Origin: Pseudomonadota bacterium
Lineage (GTDB): Bacteria > Myxococcota_A > UBA796 > UBA9615
Direction of reading: 5' to 3'
Assembly: GCA_024229515.1 (NCBI GenBank)
Contig: JAAESI010000260.1
Coordinates: 1 to 38,809, forward strand
DNA length: 38,809 nucleotides
A model generated the notes under the pieces. The model was not told the origin of the DNA, searched no databases, and saw only the letters and a program-made list of their open reading frames with translations. Below, in pieces: positions 26,539 to 35,064 of the stretch. Positions within the stretch are counted from its first letter, which is position 1; every line of letters begins with the position of its first letter. The position numbers and the translations under genes were made by a program.

Positions 26539-29500
26539 GGGCGGGCCTGCAGGTCGGGCACGATGGCGCCGTTGGGGCAGATCGAAGCGCACGCGCCGCA
26601 TCCGGTGCACAGCGTCGGGTCGATCTGGATCTGACCGCCGGAGACGAAGAAGGCGGGGCACCCGAACGTGTCGAGGCAGGCCCGACAGGTGCCGCACGTG
26701 CCGCAGATCATGCAGCGTCCGGCCTCCGCCTTCGCCTCGGCTTCACTGAAGACGCCGACCACCTCCTGCGACCGACTGCGCGCGGCGATCGGCAACTCCG
26801 GGGGGCGATGAGGCGCGCCCGCATCGGCCCGCACGATGGGCAGCGCCGCGGAGCCCGCATCCGGCCACCCCGGCACGGGCGGGGGGGCCCGGCGGTCGGC
26901 GGCGTCTCCGCGGTGGTCCTTGTCCAGCCCCCACGCGGCCCGCATGCCCTGCGCCACCGCGTCGGTGACCGTGCGCGGCCCCGGGGTGACGTCGCCGGCG
27001 GCGAACACGCGCGGGTGGGAGGTGCTGCCGGTGTGGGGATCGACAGTGATGGTGCCGCCGGGGCCGACCTCGAACTCGGGATCGCCGGCCTGCCACAGCC
27101 CCTGCTCGACCTGCTGCCCGACCGCGAAGACGACCAGATCGGCGCCGAGGAGCCGGTCCACGGTGCCGTCGGTCGCGTGACCGCGCACGCCCCGGTCCGC
27201 GCCTCCCACGAGGGCGGTGGGTTCGAAGCCGGGGATCAGCTCGACCCCCTCCTGGGACGCCGCCTCGGCTTCGTGCACGAGGGCGGGGATGCGGGCTGCG
27301 CGCTCGACCACGCGGACCTGGGTCGCGCCCGCTCGGATCGCGGTGCGGGCGACGTCGATGCCGGCGTTGCCGCCGCCGATCACCACCACCCGCAGGCCCG
27401 CGGCGGAGGCGCCGGCTTCGTCGAGGAACGGCAGGGCGTCCATGCGGTCGGGGAGGCCGTCGCCCTCCTCCTCCAGCGGGGCGGTGCCCGGCCGGTAGGC
27501 GCCGACCGCGAGCAGCACGCGGTCGAACTCGGCGAGCAGCTCGCCCAGTCGAAGGTCCCGACCGAGCGCGCGGCCGCCGACGAACTCGACGCCGAGGGCG
27601 AGGATCCGGCGGACGTCGCCGGCGAGGGCGTCCTCGGGGAGGCGGAAGTCGGGGATGCCGAACCGAAGCAGGCCTCCGGGCGCGTCGGCCCGGTCGAACA
27701 GGGTGGCGGCCCAGCCCCGCGTGCGCAGCTCGTGCGCGGCGGCGAGCCCGGCCGGTCCGGCGCCCACGATCGCGACGCGGGCCCCGTGCAGCTCCTCGAT
27801 CTCCGGCTCGTGCGCCCCCTGTTCGTGCTCGACGACGAACCGCTTGAGGTCGTTGATCGCCACCGGACCGTCGAGGCTGGCTCGCGCGCAGGCGTCCTCG
27901 CAGGGGCGGTGGCACACGCGGCAGACGGTCTCGGGCAGCGGCAGCCGGGTGGTGATGAGCTCGAGCGCGTCGCCGTACCGGCCCGCCGCGATGTGGCCGG
28001 CGTAGCCCTGGATGCACAGCCCCAGGGGGCACGCGGTGGCGCAGGGGGCCACCGAGACGGCCTCGGACGGCGGCCGCTCCAGGTCGAGGGCGCGGCTCCG
28101 GGCCATGGCCCGCTCGGTCGCGGGGACCGGAACCTGGTCGCACTCCAGCCCGCAGCCGCCCCGCCCGCAGGCGCTGCACAGCGACTGGTCGATTTTGTAC
28201 GCGGGGCCCGGGTACAGGTCCTCGCCGCTCTCGGCGCGGTGGTGCACCGGGCAGGGCCCCTCGGCCACCAGCACGCTGGTCCCGGTGGCGTCACGGGCCC
28301 GCTCGAAGGCGCCCACGGCGGCGGCCAGATCCATCGGATCGAAGACCTCGACGTGCTTGGCCCCGAGGGCCCGGCAGACGTCCGCGATCGACGCGGTGCG
28401 CTCCTGCTGGCCGAAGATCGGAAGGCCCGGGCTCTCCTGGAAGCCCGTCATCGCAGTGACGCGGTTGTCCAGCACCACCGCGACCATGTCCGCGTCTTCC
28501 TTGATCGCGTCCAGCAGGGGCGGCATGCCGGCGTGGAAGAAGGTCGAGTCGCCCACGAACCCGACGGTGCGCTTGCCGGAGACCCGGGCGACGGCGGCGG
28601 CGAGGCTGTAGCCCGCGCCCATGCAGAGCACGACGTCGCCAGCGTTCAGCGGGGCGGAGAAGCCGAGCGTGTAGCAGCCGATGTCGCTGGCGTAGACGGC
28701 CTCGTCCCCGAACGCCGCGCGGGCGGCGAAGAACGTGGAGCGGTGGGGGCACGAGGGGCACAGCGTCGGAGGCCGCACCGGCGTAGGCGCAAACTCCGCC
28801 GGCGGGGTCGGGGCACCGCCGATCCCGAGCGCCGCGTGCAGCCCCGCGGCGAGCACGGCGGGCGTGTACTCGAACTCCTCCGGCAGGTGGCCGGTCCCCT
28901 TGCCGAGGATCCGCACGGACGATCCCGCCTTGGACGCGAGCACGCGGAGCCCATCCTCGATGAAGGGGGACAACTCCTCGATCACGAGCACCTGGTCGAC
29001 CTCGTCGAGCAGCCCCGTCAGCGCCTCCTCGGGCAGCGGGTGCACGCACGGGAGGCGGACGAAGACGATGCCGTCGCCGGCGCCGAACTCGGCCAACAGA
29101 TCGGCGGTCGTAGCCGCCGGAACGCCCGCCGCGACGATCGCGGTGGTGCCGGATCCCGATCGCTCGAAGAGACTCTCGGACCAGGCCTGCGCCGTGGCCA
29201 TGCGCTGCTTGATCTCCACCCGCATGCGGCGGGCGTGAGCCGGGATCGGCACCTTGGAGGCGGGGTTGCGCTCGAACCCCGCGGCGTGGTGCTCCTGCCG
29301 CTCACCGAACTGCACCGGGGCGCGGCAGTGGGCGGCCCGGGTCGTGATGCGGAGCAGCACCGGGAGCTTGCAGTCCTCCGACAGCGCGAAGGCGGCGCGC
29401 GTGAGGTCGAGCGCCTCCTGGGGGGTGCTCGGGTCGAGCACGGGGAAGTGGAGCATGCGGCCGAGGTGCCGCTGGTCCTGCTCGTTGGGGCTCGTCAGGC

Positions 29501-29861
29501 ACGACGGGTCGCCCGCCGAGACCACGACCATGCCGGCCTCCACCCCCATGTAGGGGATGGTCGAGATCGGGTCCCCCGCCGCCATCAGGCCGAGGTGCTT
29601 CATCGCGCAGATCGAGCGCGCGCCCGCCAGGGACGCCCCAAACGCCAGCTCCAGGCAGACCTTCTCGTTGACCGCGTACTCGAACGGGATGCCCAGATCG
29701 TCGTGGATCGCGGCGAAGGTGTCTGTCACCTCCGACGACGGCGTGCCCGGGTAGCCGGTAGCGAACCCGACCCCCGCCTCCACTGCTCCACGGACGATCG
29801 CCTCGTTGCCGAGCAGCAACTCGACGCGGCCGGCTTCGTCCGTGAGCAGCGGCGAAGTCAC
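26535..29861 (-). CDS. iorA: IorA fused to a GltD-like NAD(P)H oxidoreductase and a C-terminal ferredoxin domain
   Basis: A 1108-residue fusion; normal IorA is about 600. Residues 1-560 are IorA: the pyrimidine-binding core with FATGYPGTPSSE (33-44), then the TPP region with CPSCPHR (368-374), SDIGCYTLG and GFVGDSTFFHAG (434-445). A short cysteine cluster (562, 565, 570, 574) follows. A GltD/DPD-type module (about 600-985) has helical [4Fe-4S] cysteines (607, 611, 616, 647, 650, 654, 658), the FAD motif GAGPAGL (700-706) and the nucleotide-binding motif GGGNAGID (829-836). The C-terminus is a 2x[4Fe-4S] ferredoxin (1050-1068, 1085-1095). The GTG at 29861 overlaps the thiolase stop. It likely converts indolepyruvate to indoleacetyl-CoA and links ferredoxin with NAD(P)H. 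BzdV and PadH are known separate proteins related to the middle module. Confidence 0.9.
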   Translation of the reverse strand: MTSPLLTDEAGRVELLLGNEAIVRGAVEAGVGFATGYPGTPSSEVTDTFAAIHDDLGIPFEYAVNEKVCLELAFGASLAGARSICAMKHLGLMAAGDPISTIPYMGVEAGMVVVSAGDPSCLTSPNEQDQRHLGRMLHFPVLDPSTPQEALDLTRAAFALSEDCKLPVLLRITTRAAHCRAPVQFGERQEHHAAGFERNPASKVPIPAHARRMRVEIKQRMATAQAWSESLFERSGSGTTAIVAAGVPAATTADLLAEFGAGDGIVFVRLPCVHPLPEEALTGLLDEVDQVLVIEELSPFIEDGLRVLASKAGSSVRILGKGTGHLPEEFEYTPAVLAAGLHAALGIGGAPTPPAEFAPTPVRPPTLCPSCPHRSTFFAARAAFGDEAVYASDIGCYTLGFSAPLNAGDVVLCMGAGYSLAAAVARVSGKRTVGFVGDSTFFHAGMPPLLDAIKEDADMVAVVLDNRVTAMTGFQESPGLPIFGQQERTASIADVCRALGAKHVEVFDPMDLAAAVGAFERARDATGTSVLVAEGPCPVHHRAESGEDLYPGPAYKIDQSLCSACGRGGCGLECDQVPVPATERAMARSRALDLERPPSEAVSVAPCATACPLGLCIQGYAGHIAAGRYGDALELITTRLPLPETVCRVCHRPCEDACARASLDGPVAINDLKRFVVEHEQGAHEPEIEELHGARVAIVGAGPAGLAAAHELRTRGWAATLFDRADAPGGLLRFGIPDFRLPEDALAGDVRRILALGVEFVGGRALGRDLRLGELLAEFDRVLLAVGAYRPGTAPLEEEGDGLPDRMDALPFLDEAGASAAGLRVVVIGGGNAGIDVARTAIRAGATQVRVVERAARIPALVHEAEAASQEGVELIPGFEPTALVGGADRGVRGHATDGTVDRLLGADLVVFAVGQQVEQGLWQAGDPEFEVGPGGTITVDPHTGSTSHPRVFAAGDVTPGPRTVTDAVAQGMRAAWGLDKDHRGDAADRRAPPPVPGWPDAGSAALPIVRADAGAPHRPPELPIAARSRSQEVVGVFSEAEAKAEAGRCMICGTCGTCRACLDTFGCPAFFVSGGQIQIDPTLCTGCGACASICPNGAIVPDLQARP

Positions 29862-31051
29862 CCCGTCACTCGGACCACGAGCGCCATCGCCGAGTCCCCC
29901 GCCGCGCAGCCGGTGAACAGGCCGACGCCGCCGCCGCGGAGTTGGAGCTCCTCGCACAGCTCGATGACGACCCGCAGCCCCATCGGCCCCTGGGGGTGGC
30001 CGTAGACCAGCGGTGAGCCGTAGTTGTTCACCCGCTCGGGGGCGACGCCCGTCGTGCGGCAGAAGTAGACGTCGTTGACGGCGAACGGGTTGTGGGTCTT
30101 GAAGACGTCCACGTCGTCGATGCTCAGGTCGGCCCGCTTCAGCGCGTCCATCGCCGCCGGCACGGTCGCCGTCGGCATGTACCCGGCCTCGACCCGGGCC
30201 TCGCCGTAGGACAGCAGCTGCACCCGGACCGGGGAGCCGCCGGACAGCTCGGCGGCGCGCGCCGCGTTGCAGACGATCATCCCCGCGTTGGCGTCGGCGG
30301 GGTGCGTCTGGCTCCCGAACGTGATCGTGCCCCCCTCAGTCGCGGGGCGGAGCTTCGCCAGCCCCTCCGCGGTGATCGGGAAGATCCCCTCGTCGGCGTC
30401 GATGACCTTCGCGCGGCGCCCGCGCCCCACGGTGACGGAGGCCATGTACCGCTTCTGGAAGGCGCGATCCTCGGCGAGGGAGGCCTCGTACTGGCTCGCC
30501 CGCAGGAGCGTGATCTCGTCCTGCTCCTCGCGGCTGATGCCATCACGCTTCGCGACGTTCTCGCCGGTCTCGGACATCGCGTTGCGGGCGTGAGGGTCGA
30601 GCCCGAAGTTGTCCCACACGGGGTCCTCGTGGGTGCCCTTGCCGCCCGGCCCACCGGGGTTGGGGTAGTAGACGTGGGGGCCGTTGGAGGTCCGGTCGCA
30701 GGCGATCGCGAGCAGGCTGTTGCGGTACCCGGTCTCCACCTCCAGCGCGGCGCCGGCGAGCATGCGCGCGGACGTGGCGCAGGCCTGCGAGACCGTGGCC
30801 CCCGTGACCCCTTCCAGACCCATCATCCCGGCCATCCAGGGCGCCCCGTAGAAGGAGTGCTGCTGGTGCACGGAGATGCCGAGCACGAGCCCGTCGAAGG
30901 CCGTCGCGGGGATCTCCTTGCGCTCGAGCACCGCCTTGCCGGTGGCGGCCGCGAGCTTCATGGAGTGCTCCGACGCGAAGCTCCCCTGCCAGCGGCAGAA
31001 CGGGCTGGACCACCATGATCCGTAGGCGAGGTAGGCATTGCTCAACGGCAT
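29858..31051 (-). CDS. Thiolase (acetyl-CoA C-acyltransferase, SCP-x-like)
   Basis: A 397-residue thiolase. The nucleophile is Cys91 (SQACATS). The C-terminal histidine is in YGHPQGPMG (His352) and the second cysteine in FTGCAAGDSA (Cys382). The usual NEAFA motif reads NPFAVND, as in divergent thiolases with non-standard acyl chains. In the proposed pathway it cleaves 2-aminobenzoylacetyl-CoA to 2-aminobenzoyl-CoA and acetyl-CoA. It lies 12 bp downstream of the dehydrogenase/hydratase fusion and overlaps iorA. Confidence 0.9.
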   Translation of the reverse strand: MPLSNAYLAYGSWWSSPFCRWQGSFASEHSMKLAAATGKAVLERKEIPATAFDGLVLGISVHQQHSFYGAPWMAGMMGLEGVTGATVSQACATSARMLAGAALEVETGYRNSLLAIACDRTSNGPHVYYPNPGGPGGKGTHEDPVWDNFGLDPHARNAMSETGENVAKRDGISREEQDEITLLRASQYEASLAEDRAFQKRYMASVTVGRGRRAKVIDADEGIFPITAEGLAKLRPATEGGTITFGSQTHPADANAGMIVCNAARAAELSGGSPVRVQLLSYGEARVEAGYMPTATVPAAMDALKRADLSIDDVDVFKTHNPFAVNDVYFCRTTGVAPERVNNYGSPLVYGHPQGPMGLRVVIELCEELQLRGGGVGLFTGCAAGDSAMALVVRVTG

Positions 31052-31063
31052 GAGGTCCTCCTG

Positions 31064-33085
31064 TCAGCCGGTCTTGGAGAAGTCCGGTCGACGGTGGGTC
31101 AGGAACGCGGTCACGCCTTCGCGCGCCGCCGGGGTGCAGGCGCTGGCCGCGAACGCGCGGTAGCCGATCTCCAGCGCCTCTTCGAAGTCGGTCGCGGCGG
31201 CGGCGTCACGGATGGCGGCGCCGATGATGTCGATGACCTCGCGGCTGATGAGCTGCTTGCCAGCGTAGGGCTCGACCGGCGGGAGCTCGCCCACATCCAC
31301 CGGACCTTCCGTGATGCCGGCCACGTGACCCGCCAGCTCACGCACCCGGCCGACGGCGAGTTCGACCAGGGACTCGTAGCTGTCGGCGAGCCCGTCGAGC
31401 ACGCCCAGCGAGGCGGCCTCGACCGCCTTCAGCTTGCGCGCGGTCCGCAGCATGTCGTGGAACACCCCCGCGGCGGCGGGCCAGCGGCGGTAGGGCACGA
31501 CCATGCCGCCGATCCCGGGGGCGATGCCGAGGGTGATCTCGGGGAACTGCAGGAACGCCCGCTCCGTGGCGACGATCCCGTGGCAGCGAAGCGCCAGTTC
31601 GAGCCCCCCACCGAGCGCCATGCCGTTGAGCGCGGCGACCACCGGCTTGGTCATGCCGTCGAGGTGGCGCAGCAGCCCGCTGCAGTCGCGGGCGTACTGG
31701 GCCGACAGCTCGGTGTCGCCGAGGCACTCGGGGAAGCGGCCGATGTCGGCACCGGCGCTGAACGCCTTGTCGCCGTAGCCGATGATGACGAACCCCTCGA
31801 CCGACGGATCCCCCTCCGCCTGCTCGATGGCGGCGAGCAGCTCGGCCGTGACGCGGTCGTCCAGCGCACCCAGCGCCTGGGGCCGACGGATGGTGAGCAC
31901 CCGCACGCCGTCCAGGTCATCCACGAGCACGTGGCGGGCGAAGTCGGTGTACTCGGCGACGGTCCGCCGCGGGGTGGGACCGCCGGGGCGCTGCTCGTCG
32001 AAGCCGCGGGTGATGAGGTCGAACTCGCTTTGCCCGAGCTCCGCCATCAGCCCCAGCGGGCCCTGCTTGAAGCCGAGCGCGACGGTGCAGCCCAGCTCCA
32101 GGTCGGCGGGCAGCGCGATGTCGCGGTCGAGGATGTCGCAGCTCTGGGAGAAGAGGGAGCCGAGCAGCCGGGTGCGCACGTGCGCGGCCACGCCCTCGGT
32201 CATCTCCACCCGCGACCCGGGCTTACCGGTCACCCAGGTGTCCACGGAGCGGAACAGACCGGCCGGGCGGTAGTGCTCGCCCTCCTCCATCTGCAGCGTG
32301 TTGGTGTGCCAGATGATCGGGTTGCCGTTGGCCAGGTTCAGCACGAAGAAGGGGCCGGCGTGCACGTAGTCGTGGGCGACCGAATCGACCTCGAGCGTGG
32401 TCGCGGCGTCCAGGCACAGGGCCGCCTCGTTGCACCAGTTGTCGAAGACGCGATCCAACATGAAGCAGAGCACGTCGTCGGTGACCATCGGGACCTTGCC
32501 GGTCTTGCAGAAGGTCCACCGCAGCCAGTCGAGCACGTCTTGGCTGCCGTGCTCCCAGGCGATGACCTCGACGGCCGGGTTGCGCCACGCGGGGGCGAAG
32601 AAGTGGGTGACCGTCGCCCGGCCGGGGTTGGGCAGCTCGTCGAACACCCGAGACGCCGGCAGCGAGCTGGTGTTGGACGTGATGACGGTGTCCTCGCCGA
32701 CGACCTCGGCGATCTGGGCGAAGATCCGGCGCTTCAGCGGCAGGTCCTCGGTGGCGGCCTCGATGACCCAGTCGCAGCCCGCCAGATCGGCGTAGTCCAG
32801 CGTCGCGACGATGCCTTGCACGACCTTGGCGGCCGCCTCCTCGGTCATCTTGCGCCGCTTGACGCCCTTGGCGGCGTACGCGCTGAACCGGCTGACGGCG
32901 TCATCCAGCGCCGCCTGGTTCACGTCGACGAGCACAAGCTCCAGATCCGGCAGCGCGCTCTTGAGGTAGTAGCCGATGTCCGGGCCGATGGTCCCGGCCC
33001 CCACGATCCCGACCTTGCGGGGCAGCGGCCGAGTCGGCCGGATCAGCAGGGGGTTGCGCGGCGTGGTCGCTCGGTCGCTCAGCAT
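31064..33085 (-). CDS. 3-hydroxyacyl-CoA dehydrogenase/enoyl-CoA hydratase fusion protein
   Basis: A 673-residue bifunctional beta-oxidation enzyme. The dehydrogenase is N-terminal: NAD motif GIVGAGTIGPDIG (26-38), THFFAPAW (catalytic His region) and a C-terminal dehydrogenase domain to about 390. The crotonase domain is C-terminal: AFSAGADIG oxyanion loop and both catalytic glutamates, Glu496 (LGGGLE) and Glu516 (FPEITLG), 20 residues apart as in true hydratases. This order is the reverse of FadB/FadJ and like that of some archaeal fusions. The ATG at 33085 has AAAGGAA 6 nt upstream. It would hydrate 2-aminocinnamoyl-CoA and oxidise the product to the 3-oxoacyl-CoA. A role in the post-reductase ring pathway is the alternative. 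Confidence 0.92.
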   Translation of the reverse strand: MLSDRATTPRNPLLIRPTRPLPRKVGIVGAGTIGPDIGYYLKSALPDLELVLVDVNQAALDDAVSRFSAYAAKGVKRRKMTEEAAAKVVQGIVATLDYADLAGCDWVIEAATEDLPLKRRIFAQIAEVVGEDTVITSNTSSLPASRVFDELPNPGRATVTHFFAPAWRNPAVEVIAWEHGSQDVLDWLRWTFCKTGKVPMVTDDVLCFMLDRVFDNWCNEAALCLDAATTLEVDSVAHDYVHAGPFFVLNLANGNPIIWHTNTLQMEEGEHYRPAGLFRSVDTWVTGKPGSRVEMTEGVAAHVRTRLLGSLFSQSCDILDRDIALPADLELGCTVALGFKQGPLGLMAELGQSEFDLITRGFDEQRPGGPTPRRTVAEYTDFARHVLVDDLDGVRVLTIRRPQALGALDDRVTAELLAAIEQAEGDPSVEGFVIIGYGDKAFSAGADIGRFPECLGDTELSAQYARDCSGLLRHLDGMTKPVVAALNGMALGGGLELALRCHGIVATERAFLQFPEITLGIAPGIGGMVVPYRRWPAAAGVFHDMLRTARKLKAVEAASLGVLDGLADSYESLVELAVGRVRELAGHVAGITEGPVDVGELPPVEPYAGKQLISREVIDIIGAAIRDAAAATDFEEALEIGYRAFAASACTPAAREGVTAFLTHRRPDFSKTG

Positions 33086-33130
33086 GGCGGTTCCTTTCGG
33101 GAGGCGGCGACCGTACCCGGGCCCGACGCT

Positions 33131-33147
33131 ACCGCCCTGATGGCGGT
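33131..33147 (-). other. Small intercistronic hairpin after the bcr gene group
   Basis: ACCGCC (33131-33136) and GGCGGT (33142-33147) form a perfect 6-bp stem with a 5-nt loop, overlapping the stop codon of the small cysteine protein gene. It lies in the only sizeable gap (61 bp) inside the operon. There is no T-run, so it is better read as an RNA stability or processing element than as a terminator. Confidence 0.3.
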
Positions 33148-33413
33148 CAGGGCTCTTCGGGAGCCTCCGGCCGACGGGTGTAGACGAGCACGTACGAGTT
33201 GCAGACCACCGAGGCACAGTCTCCGCACCCCTCCCCCATCCCCTCGGGGGTCAGCGGCTCGGACCGGACCTCGAAGCCCAGGGACGCGTACAGCTCCGCG
33301 GCCTCCGCGGCCCGCTTGGTGTCGGCCAGATGGCGACGCTCCCAGCCCTGCTCCAGCAAAGCCGGGTCGCCGGGGATGCCACTCCCCTTGGTCGGGAGGG
33401 GGATGGGCGTCAC
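33147..33413 (-). CDS. Small cysteine-containing protein of unknown function linked to bcr genes
   Basis: I do not recognise a named family. Translation from the GTG at 33413, which overlaps the bcrD stop as GTGA, gives 88 residues. A helical part (KRAAEAAELYASLGFEVR, about 33-50) is followed by a compact GEGCGDCASVVCNSY motif (Cys63, Cys66, Cys71) and a hydrophobic VLVYTRR strand. The three closely spaced cysteines could bind metal or an iron-sulphur cluster. Tight coupling to the reductase genes suggests an accessory, maturation or redox role (inference). Confidence 0.65.
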   Translation of the reverse strand: MTPIPLPTKGSGIPGDPALLEQGWERRHLADTKRAAEAAELYASLGFEVRSEPLTPEGMGEGCGDCASVVCNSYVLVYTRRPEAPEEP

Positions 33414-34246
33414 GGTGCCGCGACTCGGACCCCTACGCCACGGGCAGTCCCGCCGGTGGCGGCGAGGGCGGCGCGCTGCTGAGCGAGGATCGAAGCGCCG
33501 AGGGCGGCGGTGTACTGGCAGAGGTCGCCCTCGGGCACGTTCACTTCCTTCTGAAGCCGGTCGCGGACCGCCTGGGCCATGGTGTCGAATCGCAGGATCC
33601 CGCCGACGAGGGTGAACTCCGGCTCGGCCTTGGCCCGCTTCATCAGCTGCACCGACCGTCCGGTCAGCGACTCGATCGCGCCCTGCATGATGTCGCAAGG
33701 CGGCGTACCGATGGACAGGTGGTTGATGACCTCGGACTCCGCGAACACGGCGCAGACGCCGGAGATCGGCACGGACTCACGCGACGTCGTCATCAGCGGG
33801 CCGATCTCCTCGGTGGAGTAGCCCATGTACCGAGCGGTCTTCTCGAGGAAGGCGCCGGTACCGGCGGCGCACTTGTCGTTCAGCCGGAACGACTTGACCT
33901 TGCCCCGCTCGTCGACCCGGATGGCCTTCATGGTCTGGCCGCCGATGTCGAGCACGGTGCGCGTCCCCGGGAACAGGAAGTTGGCGCCCCGCCCGTTGGC
34001 GGTCAGGTCGGTGGCCGCCAGGTCCTTGAAGTCGCACTGGTGGCGGCCGATGCCGGTCGCGATCGTGTAGGCGACGTCGTCAGCGTCGACCTCCGCCGTG
34101 GCGAGGCACTCCTCGAACACGGTGCGCGCGATCTCGGTGAGCAGGAACCCGGTCGGCCGGATCGCCTTGGCGAGGATCTCGTCGCCGTCGAACAGGACAG
34201 CCTTGGTGTAGGTGGAGCCGATGTCGACCCCGGCGGTGATGGTCAT
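33410..34246 (-). CDS. bcrD: Benzoyl-CoA reductase (class I) ATPase subunit, BcrD/BzdQ-like
   Basis: A 278-residue ASKHA-fold ATPase of the BcrAD/HgdC activator family. The phosphate-binding motif GVDIGSTYTKA lies at 6-16, DIGGQTMKAI at 100-109, and the two cysteines for the bridging [4Fe-4S] cluster are Cys126 (NDKCAAGTG) and Cys165 (GVCAVFAE). With BcrA it uses ATP to drive low-potential electrons into the BcrBC module. The N-terminus MTITAGVDIG resembles BcrD/BadG proteins, and it is fourth in the C-B-A-D order. It overlaps bcrA (ATGA) and the following small gene (GTGA). Confidence 0.88.
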   Translation of the reverse strand: MTITAGVDIGSTYTKAVLFDGDEILAKAIRPTGFLLTEIARTVFEECLATAEVDADDVAYTIATGIGRHQCDFKDLAATDLTANGRGANFLFPGTRTVLDIGGQTMKAIRVDERGKVKSFRLNDKCAAGTGAFLEKTARYMGYSTEEIGPLMTTSRESVPISGVCAVFAESEVINHLSIGTPPCDIMQGAIESLTGRSVQLMKRAKAEPEFTLVGGILRFDTMAQAVRDRLQKEVNVPEGDLCQYTAALGASILAQQRAALAATGGTARGVGVRVAAP

Positions 34247-35064
34247 GCTCGGGCCTCCGCGGGGGCCGTGACGGGCGCGCGGCTGGCCCGGACGTGGTCC
34301 AGGGCGAACAGCGCGGCTCCGATGGCGCCCATGTAGTGCGATTCGGGGCTGATGTTGAGGGTGGTGCCGAGGCGCTGCTCCAGCGCCGCGACCATCGCCT
34401 GGTTCTTGGCGACGCCTCCGGTGAAGGTGACCTGGTCGTTGATCCCGACCCGCCGCAGCAGGGCCGCCGAACGGGACGCGATCGACTTGTGCACACCCCA
34501 CAGGATGTCCTCGATCTTCTTGCCCTTGCCCAGCCAGGCCAGCACCTCGGACTCAGCGAAGACCGTGCACGTCGTGCTGATCTTCACCGGCCGCTCCGAG
34601 CGCAGGGCGGTGGTGCCAAGCTCGTTCAGGGGGATGTTCAGCGCGGACGAGGCGGCGCCGAGGAACCGACCGGTCCCGGCAGCGCACTTGTCGTTCATGC
34701 AGAAGTCCTCGATCTCCCCGGTGTCGCTGACCCGGATCGCCTTGGTGTCCTGCCCGCCCATGTCGACCACGGTCCGCGTGCCGGGGAAGAGGTAGGCGGC
34801 GCCCCGGCCGTGGCAGCTGATCTCGGTGACCTGCGTGTTGCCGAAGGTGACCCGGTAGCGGCCGTACCCGGTGCCGATGACGTACTCGACCTGCCGGGGA
34901 TCGATGTCCCCTTCGGTGATCGCCGCCTGGAACGCCTTCTCGGCGGCCTGCACGACGTTGGCGCCGGTGTCGACGAGTCCCCGCGCGACGACCTTGCCGT
35001 CGTCGTCGAGGATCGCTGCCTTGGTCTGCGTCGAACCTACGTCGACTCCTGCTACGTACCCCAT
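34243..35064 (-). CDS. bcrA: Benzoyl-CoA reductase (class I) ATPase subunit, BcrA/BzdP-like
   Basis: A 273-residue ATPase homologous to the neighbouring BcrD. It has GVDVGSTQTKA (6-16), DMGGQDTKAI (101-110) and the cluster cysteines Cys127 (NDKCAAGTG) and Cys166 (TTCTVFAESE), the same positions as in the HgdC activator. It is short like Azoarcus BzdP (about 290), not long like Thauera BcrA (about 437), pointing to the Bzd subtype. Assignment as A rather than D rests on gene order. It overlaps the bcrB stop (TGATG). Confidence 0.88.
   Translation of the reverse strand: MGYVAGVDVGSTQTKAAILDDDGKVVARGLVDTGANVVQAAEKAFQAAITEGDIDPRQVEYVIGTGYGRYRVTFGNTQVTEISCHGRGAAYLFPGTRTVVDMGGQDTKAIRVSDTGEIEDFCMNDKCAAGTGRFLGAASSALNIPLNELGTTALRSERPVKISTTCTVFAESEVLAWLGKGKKIEDILWGVHKSIASRSAALLRRVGINDQVTFTGGVAKNQAMVAALEQRLGTTLNISPESHYMGAIGAALFALDHVRASRAPVTAPAEARA

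Noticed and set aside
31094..34336. A 1080-codon open frame on the plus strand, and similar long plus-strand frames across 14900-30000
   Set aside because: These are GC-rich antisense shadows of well-supported minus-strand genes, with His/Arg/Gly-rich composition and no domain motifs.
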